From: Euleptes europaea
Lineage: Eukaryota > Chordata > Lepidosauria > Squamata > Sphaerodactylidae
DNA: 64,000 nt
Assembly: GCF_029931775.1 (NCBI RefSeq)
Contig: NC_079316.1
Coordinates: 67,148,064 to 67,212,063, forward strand
Reading direction: 5' to 3'
The translations under genes were made by a program, and so were the position numbers. Positions within the stretch are counted from its first letter, which is position 1, and each line of letters starts with the position of its first letter. Below the pieces are notes generated by a model, which worked only from the letters and a program-made list of their open reading frames with translations, searched no databases and was not told where the DNA came from. Positions 45,500 through 56,764 of the stretch are shown here, in pieces.

Positions 45500-46900
45500 A
45501 GAAGTAATTTTTTCCCAAGTGAATAATTTCCTGTGGTGGACATGCAACCACATGGAGAGATGGTCACTGGTGCTATCTATTTGCCGAGCTAAAAGCCCGA
45601 GCACTAAAATTCTTGTGATCTGTGTCGATGCTACACGCTGTTAGAACCCATCTGACTGCATGTCACTGTGGTAAGTTGCCATGTGGAAAATGGTAGTCTG
45701 TATTCACCTTCTGCGTGTTGAGAAGGCACGATGATTATATTTTTTAGGTCTCTGGTATCTGTTGGAGTGGCAGTAGTAATACAATCACCAACATTCCTCT
45801 GCTGGGTTTGTGGTTCCCAATTCCATTTGCAACATCTGGTGTAACTCTGCTCCAAATGTCATTTTAATCCTTTGCCTGGGCTTAGTTTAGCCCTTACATT
45901 GGATGCTGCTTGGGGCATGCTTATATTTTGAACTTGATTCAAATTCTCAGTTCTTCATTCTGATTGGATTCCCTGTTTCTTGACCGTTTTATTACTAGCT
46001 TTCTCGTCTAGACTCTACCTCCCACTGGGATCTACGATACTTGTTCCCAGTAACTGTCACTGCTGTCAGTCTTTGTGTGTGTGTGTGTGTGAGAGAGAGA
46101 AAAGCTATCTGTAATTACAGGGTTTGCTAAGAATAAAAAGGCAGCAGCAGGGCTTTCATTTCCAAAACAATTTTTGAATTATCTCTGCACAGTTTTTTTG
46201 CTGAATATTAAAATGCCCTTTGTTCCTAAGGACAATCAAAGGCAATAAAGCCCTGTGTTAGATTTATAGGCTTTTAATCAACAGTGAGAGTAATTAGTGC
46301 ACAATATTTTGTTCTGAAAGATATTATGCAGCATTTCCCAATATTCAAGAAAGGACACAATGTGATTTGTATGTTTGTGTCGTTTGCTAATCTTTTTCTG
46401 CTCAAGTGGAAATTATATAGAGGTGGGCTGTTTTCTGCCCTCTGTCAGGAAAAGGTTTGTTTGTTTTTGTTTCAAGGATTTCTCTTTTACACGGCAGACC
46501 TATACTTTGTGCCCCCTGCTGTTTCCAGGGGTCTGTGACCCCAGCATGAGTAGGGGGCATAGTAGGCTGCAAAAGAAGGGAAAGTTTGTGCTAGATCGGA
46601 TCCACTCCATGAGTTGGACGCTTTTGTCAGGCATAACAAGAAGTGCATCTATCAGTGATAAATATTTGGGCATACCTTATAGAAAACTTTGTTTAGATTC
46701 TTGCTTCCTCTTTGGCTTTGAATATTTTCTTGACGAGCCAGCATTGCAATAAGTTTGGCAACTTGTGACAAATGGCTTCAGGATAGGATTCTAAGTGATA
46801 TTGCTTGTTAGAGGCTGGGATAGTAAAACAGATGGCAGTCCAACCAGTGCAGGTGTTGGTGTTGATCTGTGATGGCCATGATCCCGGAAAAACCCTCAAC
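45500..46900. other. Intron 1, apparently unique sequence
   Basis: No repeats except a short GT/GA run at 46074-46100. The AT-rich block at 46140-46340 lacks any repeat signature. 44450-45240 is also without features. Confidence 0.5.
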
Positions 46901-46915
46901 AAAGAGAGCGCTGAA

Positions 46916-47107
46916 TAGAGTTGCCAACCTCCAGGTACTAGCTGGAGATCTGCTGCTATTACCACTGATCTCCAGCCAATAGAGATCAGTTCACCTGGAG
47001 AAAATGGCCGCTTTGGCAATTGGACTCTATGGTGTTGAAGTCTCTCCCCTCTCCAAAGCCCACCCTCCTCAGGCTCCGCCCCAAATACCTCCCGCCTGGC
47101 AACCCTA
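46916..47107 (+). mobile_element. hAT MITE, full length
   Basis: The termini are TAGAGTTGCC and GGCAACCCTA. Target duplications GCGCTGAA and GCACTGAA match at 7 of 8 positions. Confidence 0.85.
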
Positions 47108-47366
47108 GCACTGAAGCACCTATGGTAAATGCATACACCAGTAAACCGATTTTTTTGAGTGGTGGTGGTGGGGTCTAAGGAGAATGTAGGGTATCATTGG
47201 CCATTTATAAGCTTTGTCCTTGTGACTGGCTTTAAAAACTGAAGTTCTTTCATGTCCTTTACCCAAGTCTTGTGCATTGTATATTTCAGGTGTAATGGAA
47301 ACAACCCAGATTAACTTTTTAAAATAGAGGTTTTCCTACACAATTCCAGCACTCATTTGTATAGGA

Positions 47367-48193
47367 CAGGGGTCGGCAAACTCATTAGTCAAAAGAGCCA
47401 AATATCAACAGTACAACGATTGAGATTTCTTTTGAGAGCCAAATTAATAAACTTTAATTAAAGTTTTAAGTCTTAATTAAACTATAGGTACACTGAATAA
47501 AACTTGATATCATACTTAATAGTGATCTTATTTATTGATAAAAATTAAATTGTAAGTCCCTGGCATTTCCCCCTCCCCGTCCAGTCCTCGTCTGGAGGCC
47601 TGGTCTACCGCCATAAAAGCCTATTGGTAGACCTGGCCTCTGGCTGAGTCCCATTGGGAGGCCAGGTCTACCCATTGGCTTTCTTGGCAGTAGATCTGGC
47701 CTCCGGAGGCCCATAGAAGCCAATTGGTAGACCTGGCCTCTGAAGGGGGACTTTTTTCCCCTCCTCGGAGTCCAGGTCTACCGCCAAGAAAGCCAGTGGG
47801 TAGATATGGCCTCCCAATGGGACTCAGCCGGAAGCCAGGTCTACCAAAGGAAGCCCGTCCCACCCAACAGCTGATAGGCGGGCGGGCGGGGGGCACCGAG
47901 CCACCTGCCCAGCAATAGCGCGGCTAGAGGGGAGGGAAGGCTTTAGCCTCCCAACCATTGAGGGCAAGGAAAAGGGGGACCTGGCCATTCTCCACGGCGG
48001 CGGGGGGAGAGACAGCGCACCCGCTCGCCTGTTCTCTTGCTCTCGCTCGCTCTCTGTCAGGCATGCCGGCTCCGCATCCTGGCTGCCGGCGCGAGCGGGC
48101 GCGAGAGCGGGGCTCCGAACCAAGTTCGGAGAGCCGCACTCAACAGGCCAAAGAGCCGCATGTGGCTCGGGAGCCACAGTTTGCAGACCCCTG
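47367..48193. mobile_element. 827-bp non-autonomous hAT element with exact 8-bp duplication
   Basis: The element starts CAGGGGTCGGCAAACTC and ends GTTTGCAGACCCCTG, the terminal inverted repeat type of the hAT/Charlie group. The flanks are exact 8-bp duplications GTATAGGA at 47359-47366 and 48194-48201. The interior has no transposase frame. It contains an internal inverted repeat (about 47639-47708 against 47764-47833) and a GC-rich segment near the right end. Good preservation of ends and flanks suggests a fairly recent insertion. Confidence 0.92.
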
Positions 48194-48232
48194 GTATAGG
48201 ACATATTTTCTACGTCTTCAAGTGCTTCTTCA

Positions 48233-48552
48233 AGAGAGCCAGTGTGGTGTAGTGGTTAGGAGCGGTGGACTCTAATCTGAAGAACCGAATTTGATTCCCC
48301 ACTTCTCCACATGAACAGGGGACTCTAATCTGGTGAACTGGGTCAGTTTTCCCACACCTACACATGAAGTCAGCTGGGTGACCTTGGGCAAGTTACAGTT
48401 CGCTTAGAGCTCTCTCAGCCCCATCTACCTCACAGGCTGTTTGTTGCGGGGAAGGGAAGGTGATTGTAAGGCGTATTGATTCTTTCTTAAATGGTAGAAA
48501 AAGTCTACATATAAAAACCAACTCCTCCTCCTCCTCCTCCTCTTCTTCTTCG
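48233..48552 (+). mobile_element. CORE-type SINE, full length
   Basis: Starts GAGAGCCAGTGTGGTGTAGT and ends with a CTCCTCCTCC repeat after ACATATAAAAACCAACTCC. It begins 32 bp after the right target duplication of the hAT element at 47367-48193. Confidence 0.78.
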
Positions 48553-48673
48553 ACATATGAATGTGTTTCATGCCTCACGCTTCTCTTTGTTTTTCTGCTG
48601 CTGATGATCTTTCTCCCTTTATATCCTTTCAATAGGTGATGGATTGTAGAAGGTTCACAGAGATAAACATAGT

Positions 48674-48764
48674 AGAAAAGAGCAGGAGTCCACTAGCACC
48701 TTAAAGACTAACAAAAATATTTTCTGGTAGGGTATGAGCTTATGTGAGCCACAGCTCACTTCTT
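48674..48764 (+). mobile_element. 91-bp retroposed fragment with exact 16-bp target duplication
   Basis: The insert carries the AGAAAAGAGCAGGAGTCC ... CACAGCTCACTTCTT segment also seen near exon 1. It is bounded by exact copies of CAGAGATAAACATAGT at 48658-48673 and 48765-48780. A 16-bp duplication points to target-primed reverse transcription rather than a DNA transposon. Confidence 0.82.
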
Positions 48765-48789
48765 CAGAGATAAACATAGTCATAATGCA

Positions 48790-50670
48790 GATGGTGGCCC
48801 TCAAGCAATCACCTGGGGAACTTGCAGAGGTGCTGTTGAGCTTGTGGGCGGGGGATCCTTGGGCACAGATGTCATTTGCATGCATTGACACTTCTGTGTG
48901 GGAGCCGCCACCATAATGTGTATGAGAACAGCGACAGGAACAGTTGGTAGTCCAGCTGTATTTCCCTGAAAGTTCCCCATGGGCTGCCCATGATCTCTCC
49001 AGTAAAGTAGCCAGGAAGCCACCACACAGAAATAATGTGGGGGGAAGGGAAATCTAGTATTTTCATAATAGCAGAGGGCTTATTTTATTTGTACACTTCT
49101 GGCTAATATGTTGCGACTGTCCTGAAAGACAGAATCCCTCCTCTGGGTAACCTCCTGCTCATATGAAATCAGCTTATTTTAGTAACACAACTGGTCAGCA
49201 GTGTTTGACTAAATTTAACAGAATCCTTACAACTTCCTTGTGGCAGACTGAATGACAGAGATAAACCACAGGCCTCTGTACTTATCTTGCCTCGCCAGGG
49301 CCCCCAGTGATCATATCCAGCCTCTTTGGTCAGCTTTCCATCAAAGCTGCTATCGCAAATTTAATAGCTGGCATTTACTGGCAAAGTGTACAAAGGCTGA
49401 CCTTTTTTAAAAAAATGTAAAAGATTTTTTAAATATGTATCAAAGAGCCTTTGTTCAGTGTCATGGCATTAATTCAAAAGGGACCTAGCTGCAATATATT
49501 TATGGTGACTGCGTTCGAGGTACCCTAACTAAAAACAAGGCACGATACGTTATATACCTCTGATTTTATCAGAGAACAATTTTCATTATACATCATTGTA
49601 AGTTAGGAAGGACATTTGGCCCCGGGCACTTTGCACATGCAGAATTCTGAGCATATGCTGGTTATCCATCATCCTGGATCTTCCATCACTTATCAGAAGT
49701 GGAAAAAGACTTCTGGAATTTGCAGCATGAAGAAATAGGGGTGGACTGGAGAGGGGAGAGCTGTATTTTTCCTCATAGAACAAGGAACATCACGTATTAT
49801 GGGACAACAAAATGAAGCCCTCTACTGATGATTTCCCCTCTACTCTCCCCTGACGGCTGCGTTGTCTCTTCCTCAGAGGTGAAGTGATGTACGTGAAAAG
49901 AGGAGTATGTTTGAACAGGTGAGGGAGAGTCTCAGTTACCTTCTTAGAGTAAGAAGGCAGACAGGGAAAGAGAGAGGGAGCACAGCCTGGGTGTGTTGAG
50001 GCGAGTGGAACTATACTCTTTCACCTGCTCTTACTCATTTCCATTGTAGCTTACCCCTTGTAAACTAAGAAAAGTCAATCCCCAGCAGCTAATGTGGCTT
50101 TCTTAATGTCCTCTCCATTCCATGTGCAGGTCCACTGGATTCTTTAAGATTCTGGCCTTGTCTATGGGAGGCAATTACTCCTTGGATAGAGGTTGATATG
50201 ACATACTGAGTTTGTTTTCCAGTATGTTTTCTTCACCTTGTTCAGGAGCTTCAGAATATTAAGATTGCTGTCAGTGTTATTGGTCTCTCTCGTTCAGGGT
50301 TCTCTGGTTCTTATCTTTACTGAAGCCCACCCCTCTGAAGCCTAGCATGATGTCATGTGCTGATAAATCTAGTGTTGTGGTTTTTTAAAGTCATTTGAGT
50401 GAACATTTATTGCCCCAAATATATTTTTGGTAAGCCTCTAGGGCCGGAGCCTGTTACCAGATCTTGAATTAACCAACTTCACCCGCTGAAAGTACTATAT
50501 TCAACTACCACATCATTTCCTAGCAGGTAAAATAAACAAATGACGGTGCAGTTAGCCAGCAGGTGGTGATCAATTCTAAACAGATGACCCAGTCAAAGGA
50601 GAGATTGCTGGATGACCCCCAACAGTTGATTGCTGGTTCATCAAATGGGGAAATGAAATTCAAGAGAAGT
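48790..50670. other. Intron 1, apparently unique sequence
   Basis: No gene or repeat recognised. 49280-49520 is a smooth, AT-rich, repeat-free stretch. 51160-51510 has slightly raised GC content but no coding signature. Confidence 0.5.
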
Positions 50671-50679
50671 GGCTGACTG

Positions 50680-50888
50680 TTGGGTTGCCAGGTCCCTCTT
50701 TGCCACCGGCGGGAGGTTTTTGGGGCGGAGCTTGAGGAGGGTGGGGTATGGGGAGGGGAGGGACTTCAATGCCGTAGAGTCCAATTGCCCAAGCGGCCAT
50801 TTTCTCCAGGTGAACTGATCTCTATCGGCTGGAGATCAGTTGTAATAGCGGGAGATCTTCTACTATTACCTGGAGGTTGGCAACCTTA
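50680..50888 (-). mobile_element. hAT MITE, full length
   Basis: The terminal repeats are slightly changed (TTGGGTTGCC, GGCAACCTTA). The flanks GCTGACTG and CCTGACTT agree at 6 of 8 positions. A second copy in the opposite orientation follows 46 bp later. Confidence 0.8.
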
Positions 50889-50934
50889 CCTGACTTGTGG
50901 CTGCCCAGTGCAGATGTTCAAGGTGTGTATGTGT

Positions 50935-51148
50935 TAGGGTTGTCAACCTCCAGGTACTAGCTGGAGATCTCCTGCTATTGCAACTGCTCTCCAGCCAATA
51001 GAGATCAGTTCACCTGGAGAAAATGGCCGCTTTGGCAATTGAACTCTACAGCATTGAAGACCTTACACTCCCCAAACCCCGCCCTCCTCAGGCTCTGCCC
51101 CTAAAACCTCCAATTGGTGGCCCCTAAAACCTCCCACTGGCAACCCTA
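50935..51148 (+). mobile_element. hAT MITE, full length
   Basis: Both ends are present. The flanks are TG-rich (GTATGTGT, CTGTGTGT) and match at 6 of 8 positions, but the low complexity weakens this. A short direct repeat around CCCCTAAAACCTCC lies near the right end. It faces the copy at 50680 in inverted orientation. Confidence 0.8.
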
Positions 51149-51513
51149 CTGTGTGTATGTGTGTGTGTGTGTGTGAAAGAGAGAATGTGAATGTCAGCAC
51201 AAACCCTCACAGCATTTCTTTCTTCCATTCCACTTGCAGGGTGGTTACTTTCCCATGGGGGTATTCTTCACGGAGATTTGCTGCTGTTTCAATTCCTGAT
51301 TTGCGATCACTGCAGATCCGTGTTTTCCCCCACTGAGCAAAATAAGCCGGGTTAAAAGAGAGGCAATCCAAACCACTTCTGAGCCGTACTTTCCAGTAGA
51401 AGAGTGTTTTGTTGCTCGGATGCCCATGAAAAAATGTTTGCTTCGCTCCCTGGGACGTCTCCTTTCTCCTCCCCCAAGAACGGTGATTGGCTGGGGGAGT
51501 TGCCACTCTAACA

Positions 51514-51753
51514 GCATCACACCGGCAGGAGGAAGACCCAAAGCAGACTGGCTGCCCCTCTGCAGAAGGGTGATGGGGGTTTTGGCATGGATTTGCCGCT
51601 CTCAGGATGCCCCCCCCCCCAACACACACACATAGGATCGCACCAGCTGGAGGGAGACCCAGAGCAGACTGGCTGCTCTTCTTAAGGGTGATGGGAGTTT
51701 TGGCTTGGATTTGCCGCTCTCAGGATGCCCCTCCCAAACACACACACACACAA
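51514..51753 (+). repeat. Two-copy tandem duplication (~120-bp period)
   Basis: Both units run from a CACC(G/A)GC(A/T)GG-type start through AGCAGACTGGCTGC, GGGTGATGGG, GGATTTGCCGCTCTCAGGAT and a C-rich/CA-rich end. The second starts at about 51636. The GGTTTTGGCTTGGATTTGCC part resembles the arm of the palindromic elements near exon 1. Confidence 0.8.
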
Positions 51754-52439
51754 GATCATGGGAAGAGTGGGCGGGATTAGGCGGATTTGGAGCGGTGAGT
51801 CATGAGCGGCAGCAGACGTAAGCAGCACAGAGAAGTGCGCTGTTTCTCCCATGAAAAATTGAAAATGCCTTGGGATGGGGGGGGGGGAATCTGCGCTGCC
51901 ATGAAAAAGCTATTTAAATTGGTTTATTGTTTGCTCCTATTCGAAACCGAAGCAAAATCCACCGTGAAAAATACCCCATGGTGTATGTGTAATTCCCCAG
52001 TTGTCCAAAATCCATATAGCAGTAAAATGGGAGTTCACTTTTTTTGTTTTTCCAAAGAAATGTGAGTTTTAAACCTGTCTTCGGAATTATCTCTTGATGG
52101 TTTGTTTTCCCTGAAGCTCTGTTTAAGGTATTGCATGCAGCCGCCTGTGACACTTTTCTAAAAAAAAAATAGTTCTGAATGGAATTATCGACACTGAAGA
52201 ATGTCAGGAAAGGCTAACTTCTGATAAAAGCGAGCAAATGTTTTATCTACAACTGCAATTAGCATAAATTCTTCCAGTAGCTTTTGAACTCTTTTCTCTT
52301 GTATTCTTTTGTACTGGAGACAGAGAATCCTTTGGATTGCAGATGCCTCTCAATCACTTACTGCTCATACCTGAGCCTGTTTACTCAGAAGTAAATCTCA
52401 GTAGGTTAAGTGAGGTTATCACCTCACTGGGGTTCATAG

Positions 52440-53237
52440 AGTCATAAGGGGTTACCACACTAGGTATTCCCAGTGATGTATTAAGAGTTTGGAAATGTTA
52501 TAAAAAATACTGTTCGCACTTTCTATGTATTCCCACCGATGTATTAAGAGTTTGAAACTGTTATGAAAAATACTGTTTGCACTTTGTTTGGCCCCTTTAG
52601 CTGTGAAGACGTCTTCCAACCATTTTTTTAGCCGTAGTATCCAAAAACCCCTTTAAAGCGATGTTTTTTATAACATTTCCAAACTCTTGATACATCGCTG
52701 GGAATACCTAGTGTGGTAACAGCCATAGAATCATAGGGTTGGAAGGGACCACTAGGGTCATCTAGCCCAACCACCTGCACAATGCAGGAAATTCTTAACT
52801 ACCTCCCCCCCACACTCCCAGTGACACATACTTCATGCCCAGAAGATGGCCAAGGTGCCCTCCCTCTCATGAACTGCCTAAGGTTATAGAATCACCATTG
52901 CTGACAGATGGCCATCTAGCCTCTTCTTAAAAACCTCCAGGGAAGGAGAACTTACCACCTCCTGAGGAAACCTGTTCCACTGAGGAACTGCTCTAACTGT
53001 TAGAAGATTCTTCCTAATGTCTAGACGGAAACTCTTTTGATTTAATTTCAACCCATTGGTTCTAGTCCAACCTTCTGGAACAACAGAAAACAACTCGGCA
53101 CCATCCTCTATATGACACCCCTTCAAGTACTTGAAAATGGTTATATCCCCTCTCAGTCTCTCCTCTTCAGGCTAAACATACCTAGTTCCTTCAACCCTTC
53201 CTCTTAGGGCTTGGTCTCCAGACCCCTCACCATCTTT
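52440..53237 (-). mobile_element. CR1 LINE 3' part, with an inverted-repeat element near its 3' end
   Basis: From 52723, CCATAGAATCATAGGGTTGG and the following 3' UTR are CR1 in minus sense; the frame at 52884-53126 ends with RAVPQWNRFPQEVVSS. Similar CATAGAGTCATAAGG sequence lies left of the element at 52451-52720, indicating that the latter is inserted in the CR1 terminal repeats. GGGGTTCATAG at about 52432 and 53238 may be the CR1 target duplication. Confidence 0.75.
52451..52720. mobile_element. 270-bp element with ~58-bp terminal inverted repeats
   Basis: It starts GTTACCACACTAGGTATTCC and ends GGAATACCTAGTGTGGTAAC, with the inverted match continuing for about 58 bp. The inner part of the left arm (TTCCCAGTGATGTATTAAG ...) is repeated in tandem once more, separated by CTATGTA. 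No frame is present. It is a MITE-like DNA transposon derivative; the superfamily is not clear because the flanks show no obvious duplication. Confidence 0.78.
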
Positions 53238-53907
53238 GGGGTTCATAGGACTGAGTTTGATAGGCTGGGACCTGACTACAATTTGTAGGCTTAGATCAGT
53301 TTCTTAAAGGTGATGTTATTAGAAGTCTCTCAATGCCTGTAGATGAAAGTTGGATGAGGTGCCCAAAGTCTGTTAAGCTTGTATTTAAAGCAAAATGTTT
53401 GCCATTTGTTATATTTGTTATGTTTTCTATTGCTTTATCATTTTACATCTACCTGTTCTTCTTTACCTGTTTTTTTTTTTACTCAGGTTTACCGTTACAG
53501 CTGTCGTACTTATTAGGAAGCATTTAGATAACCTAGTTCAGTGCTCTTCACAAAGCTAAGCCAAAGAGAAACAACAAATCTTGTACTTTCTTCAGTTTGT
53601 ATTCATTTGGGAGAAGCTTCCCATGTCACCAGTGATATTAGAGGCAACGGTGCTCTTCTCGCTTCATCAGAATCTCCCTGGAATTGCTGTCTTTCCCCTT
53701 CCTCCTTGGTTGATGGCCACAGCCTCTGTGATTGCAGCTGCCTGCTTACAGTCCCCAAAATAACACTACCAGAGATTTATCAAAAGCGTTGCAAAAAAGG
53801 TTTACTAGTTCAAAACATCACAAATACGAAGCATTTGATATGCGGTAGTCAGTCATTCAAGTGGGAATGTGTATTGAAAAAAAACACCACCTATGCATCT
53901 GGTAGGC

Positions 53908-53982
53908 ATTTGTATGCAATACGCTCTTTCCCCATCTTCCATTTCTGATGGAAGATGGGGAAAGAGCATATTGCATACAAAT
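53908..53982. repeat. Near-perfect 35-bp hairpin with 5-bp loop
   Basis: The left arm 53908-53942 and right arm 53948-53982 are inverted complements at 34 of 35 positions, with loop TTCTG. The single difference would still allow a G-U pair in RNA. No transposon ends are visible around it. Confidence 0.85.
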
Positions 53983-54340
53983 CATCAGCTTAAGTGACTC
54001 TTTAGCAAAGGACTGAGTAAAGTGTCTAATGGCTGGCATTGTAACTTACCGGACACATCCCTTAAAATATGCTTTGGGCGTGTCCAGACATTCAGTTTTT
54101 CTGGGAAGAAGTTATTACTCATATCAATTTTTTATTAGAATGTTCATTGAATTTTTGAAGATGTCTATGCACTTTTAAACTATTTCCCTGTCTCTTGGAG
54201 GCTAACTGATGGTCAATGAACATGGTCCTTCCATGCCCTCACTACAGCTAAAAGACTCATATTACAACATTGGAAAGATAAACGCCCACCTCAAGGAAAC
54301 CAATGGCTTGAGGACCTTAGAACTCTATCAGTACTTGAAT

Positions 54341-54523
54341 TAGGGTTGCAAGTCCCTCTTCACCACTGGAGGAGGGCGTGGTTTGGGGAGGGGAGGGACT
54401 TCAATGCCATAGAGTCCGATTGCCAAAGCAGCCATTTTCTCCAGGTGAACTGATCTCAATCGGCTGGAGATCAGTTGTAATAGCAGGAGATCTCCAGCTA
54501 GTACCTGGAGGTTGGCAACCCTA
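54341..54523 (-). mobile_element. hAT MITE, internally shortened
   Basis: Both terminal repeats are recognisable. The flanks ACTTGAAT and TCTTGAGT match at 6 of 8 positions. The interior lacks about 25 bp compared with longer copies. Confidence 0.8.
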
Positions 54524-54529
54524 TCTTGA

Positions 54530-56260
54530 GTGCATGGTATATAGATGGCAATTGCATATGGATTTATTTTCAGATATTTGACAACTATTTATAGAAATGT
54601 ATGTGTACATCTGCCACTACTGCTATATTTTTGTTTTTACTTATCTATCTCTTTAAAATATATTTTTTCTTTGTTTTATTTTCTTTTTTAAAAGAAATTT
54701 AAAAAAGAGATTTTTTTAAAAAACAGTTTAAGGAGGCGGTGGGAAGACCTGTGTTATATAGCTGCCTTCTAAAGAATTGTGATATGCTGCTAGTTCTTCA
54801 GTTAAAAAACAAAAATTGACACCCCCCCCCATGAATTTCTTGATGAAGAAAGTTAATTGTATTTGTGCTATGGGTGCTTTGGTTTTTTTTTTTTTTTAAA
54901 CTGTTTGTTTACCATTATATAGTTAAACAAAGGGCAAGCAGGCTTAATTTCAAAATACTATAAAACAGTAAACAACAAAATCAAATAACAATGGAAGTTG
55001 CAGTAAAACACAAAAAACTAAGCCTACAGTAACAGGAAAAGAAAAAGAAAAAAACTAAAAGGGCAGGAGCTCTACAACAGCCAGACACTGCAATTGATTT
55101 TATGGTTAAAAAATCCAAACAATTCGGCTCTGGCCCCTGGGTGGGGTGGGGCGGGGTAGGGGAGACAGGCAAACCACAAGGAAGGTTCCAGCATGAAATG
55201 GACTTACACTGCCTATGAACCATAGCATGGGTGCTTTGGGTTTTTTGTAGAGTGTCTGGTTTTTCTGGTGAAAATCCAGTGAGATTGCTGGTTATCTTTC
55301 ACAACTATTGTTACAAATACAAGCTTGTGGGGATGATGCTTTTAAAAAATACCCTAAAATGGATACCAGCAGTAATTCCTTGATCTTAAATCCAGCTTTC
55401 TCCAGATTAAGGCTGTGTATTAAGAAACAGTATAAAATGCTAAATTTGAGCATATCGGCATTTGTAAAGACCAACCTTGTTCCTTATCGTGAGATCTTCC
55501 TCTGCCTTTCTGCAGATCCTCCCACCCCTTTCTTCTACTGCCTAAGTGAGTGTTGACTGGGATAGATTTTTTTTGTTTAGCATAGAATATAAATTTAAGA
55601 CCAGAGAAGAGATGGTGGGATCATAAGCGGGGAGAGCAAATGATTGTGATTTATATTCTAGCTGATGGAGATCTTGTGATGGAGGAGAAGACAAAGTGGT
55701 TACAACCTCTCACAAAAATGAGTGTAAATCAGGGGAAGGCACTTGAAATTCACCCATCACTTGCTGCTTGTAAAGTGATGATTTAATGATTTTACTATTT
55801 GCTGTAATTTTATTTTGTTGGATTGTTTCTCTGATAAATTGTCCATTCGAAGAAGTTAGCTATTTGGAAAGGCAAATAATGTTAATCCTCTCTGGAAGAC
55901 GTATTGTTTTGAGCACAGTTGTAAGGCAGGCATTTAAATGTTACAAATACCCATCAATTTTCTTTGAAATGTTAAATTATTACATTGGGTTTATGCATAC
56001 AGCAAAATAATATCTTGGCTTTCCTGCATGTGAAGTCCATGCTCACATTCAGTTATCAAAGAGACACTGACTTGTTTGTTGCATAGTCTTATTACAGTTT
56101 TCCAAACAACATGTTGCACATCTGGTGTTAATATTTCCAGAATGAATCTAAATTTTCTTGCTGGTATTTTTTAGCAATTTATAAAGGACACAGACATCTA
56201 AACAATATCTTGATAAAATTTAGCGTTTGATGACATTTCTGAAAACCCTGTTCTCTGGGA
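54530..56260. other. Intron 1, nothing recognised
   Basis: Poly-T, poly-A and short C runs with no family signature. 51860-52420, 53250-53900 and 57260-58680 are similar. Confidence 0.5.
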
Positions 56261-56266
56261 GAGTCT

Positions 56267-56267
56267 C

Positions 56268-56313
<46 letters not shown>
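56267..56313 (+). repeat. (TAA)n microsatellite
   Basis: About 15 TAA units in otherwise unique intron sequence. Confidence 0.92.
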
Positions 56314-56315
<2 letters not shown>

Positions 56316-56764
56316 CTACTAAAAGCAAAGGTTGTTGCACTGGCTGAATGGTATCTGTATCAGGTCCTCAGATTTGAAATATTTGCTCATAGACTTCAGC
56401 AAATATACATTTCTACATGGAACTCTACAGAAAGGGCAGAAGAGCAGAGTAAATATTTTGCTTTCAATGACCAAACTATAGCTTGCAGGGGACAATATGG
56501 CATTTTGGTTTGTGGATTCAAGCTGAAATTCCAGACTTGTCTTCCTCACTGAAAAAGCAAGTCCCCGCCTGAAAGCCTCCTGAGTGCTAGCACTGAAACA
56601 CAGGGATACTTTTGAAAACCCAGCATAGCTCAGGGCTCAAGGCTCCATCATGGGGAAATTCCTGATTTAAGAGTGCATTTGATGCTCAGAGGACATGTTC
56701 TCCATGTGCCCTGGGCCTGTTATCTAAGGGTAATCTTTCTTCCTATCTGGATTCTCCAGTTAGT

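Noticed and set aside
47824-48204. A 126-codon frame inside the hAT element
   Set aside because: It has no similarity to hAT transposase, lies in the GC-rich end, and overlaps frames on the other strand.
53541-53948. A 135-codon plus-strand frame
   Set aside because: Its translation lacks any recognisable domain, has no exon-like splice signals that fit PLPP4, and runs into the hairpin at 53908.
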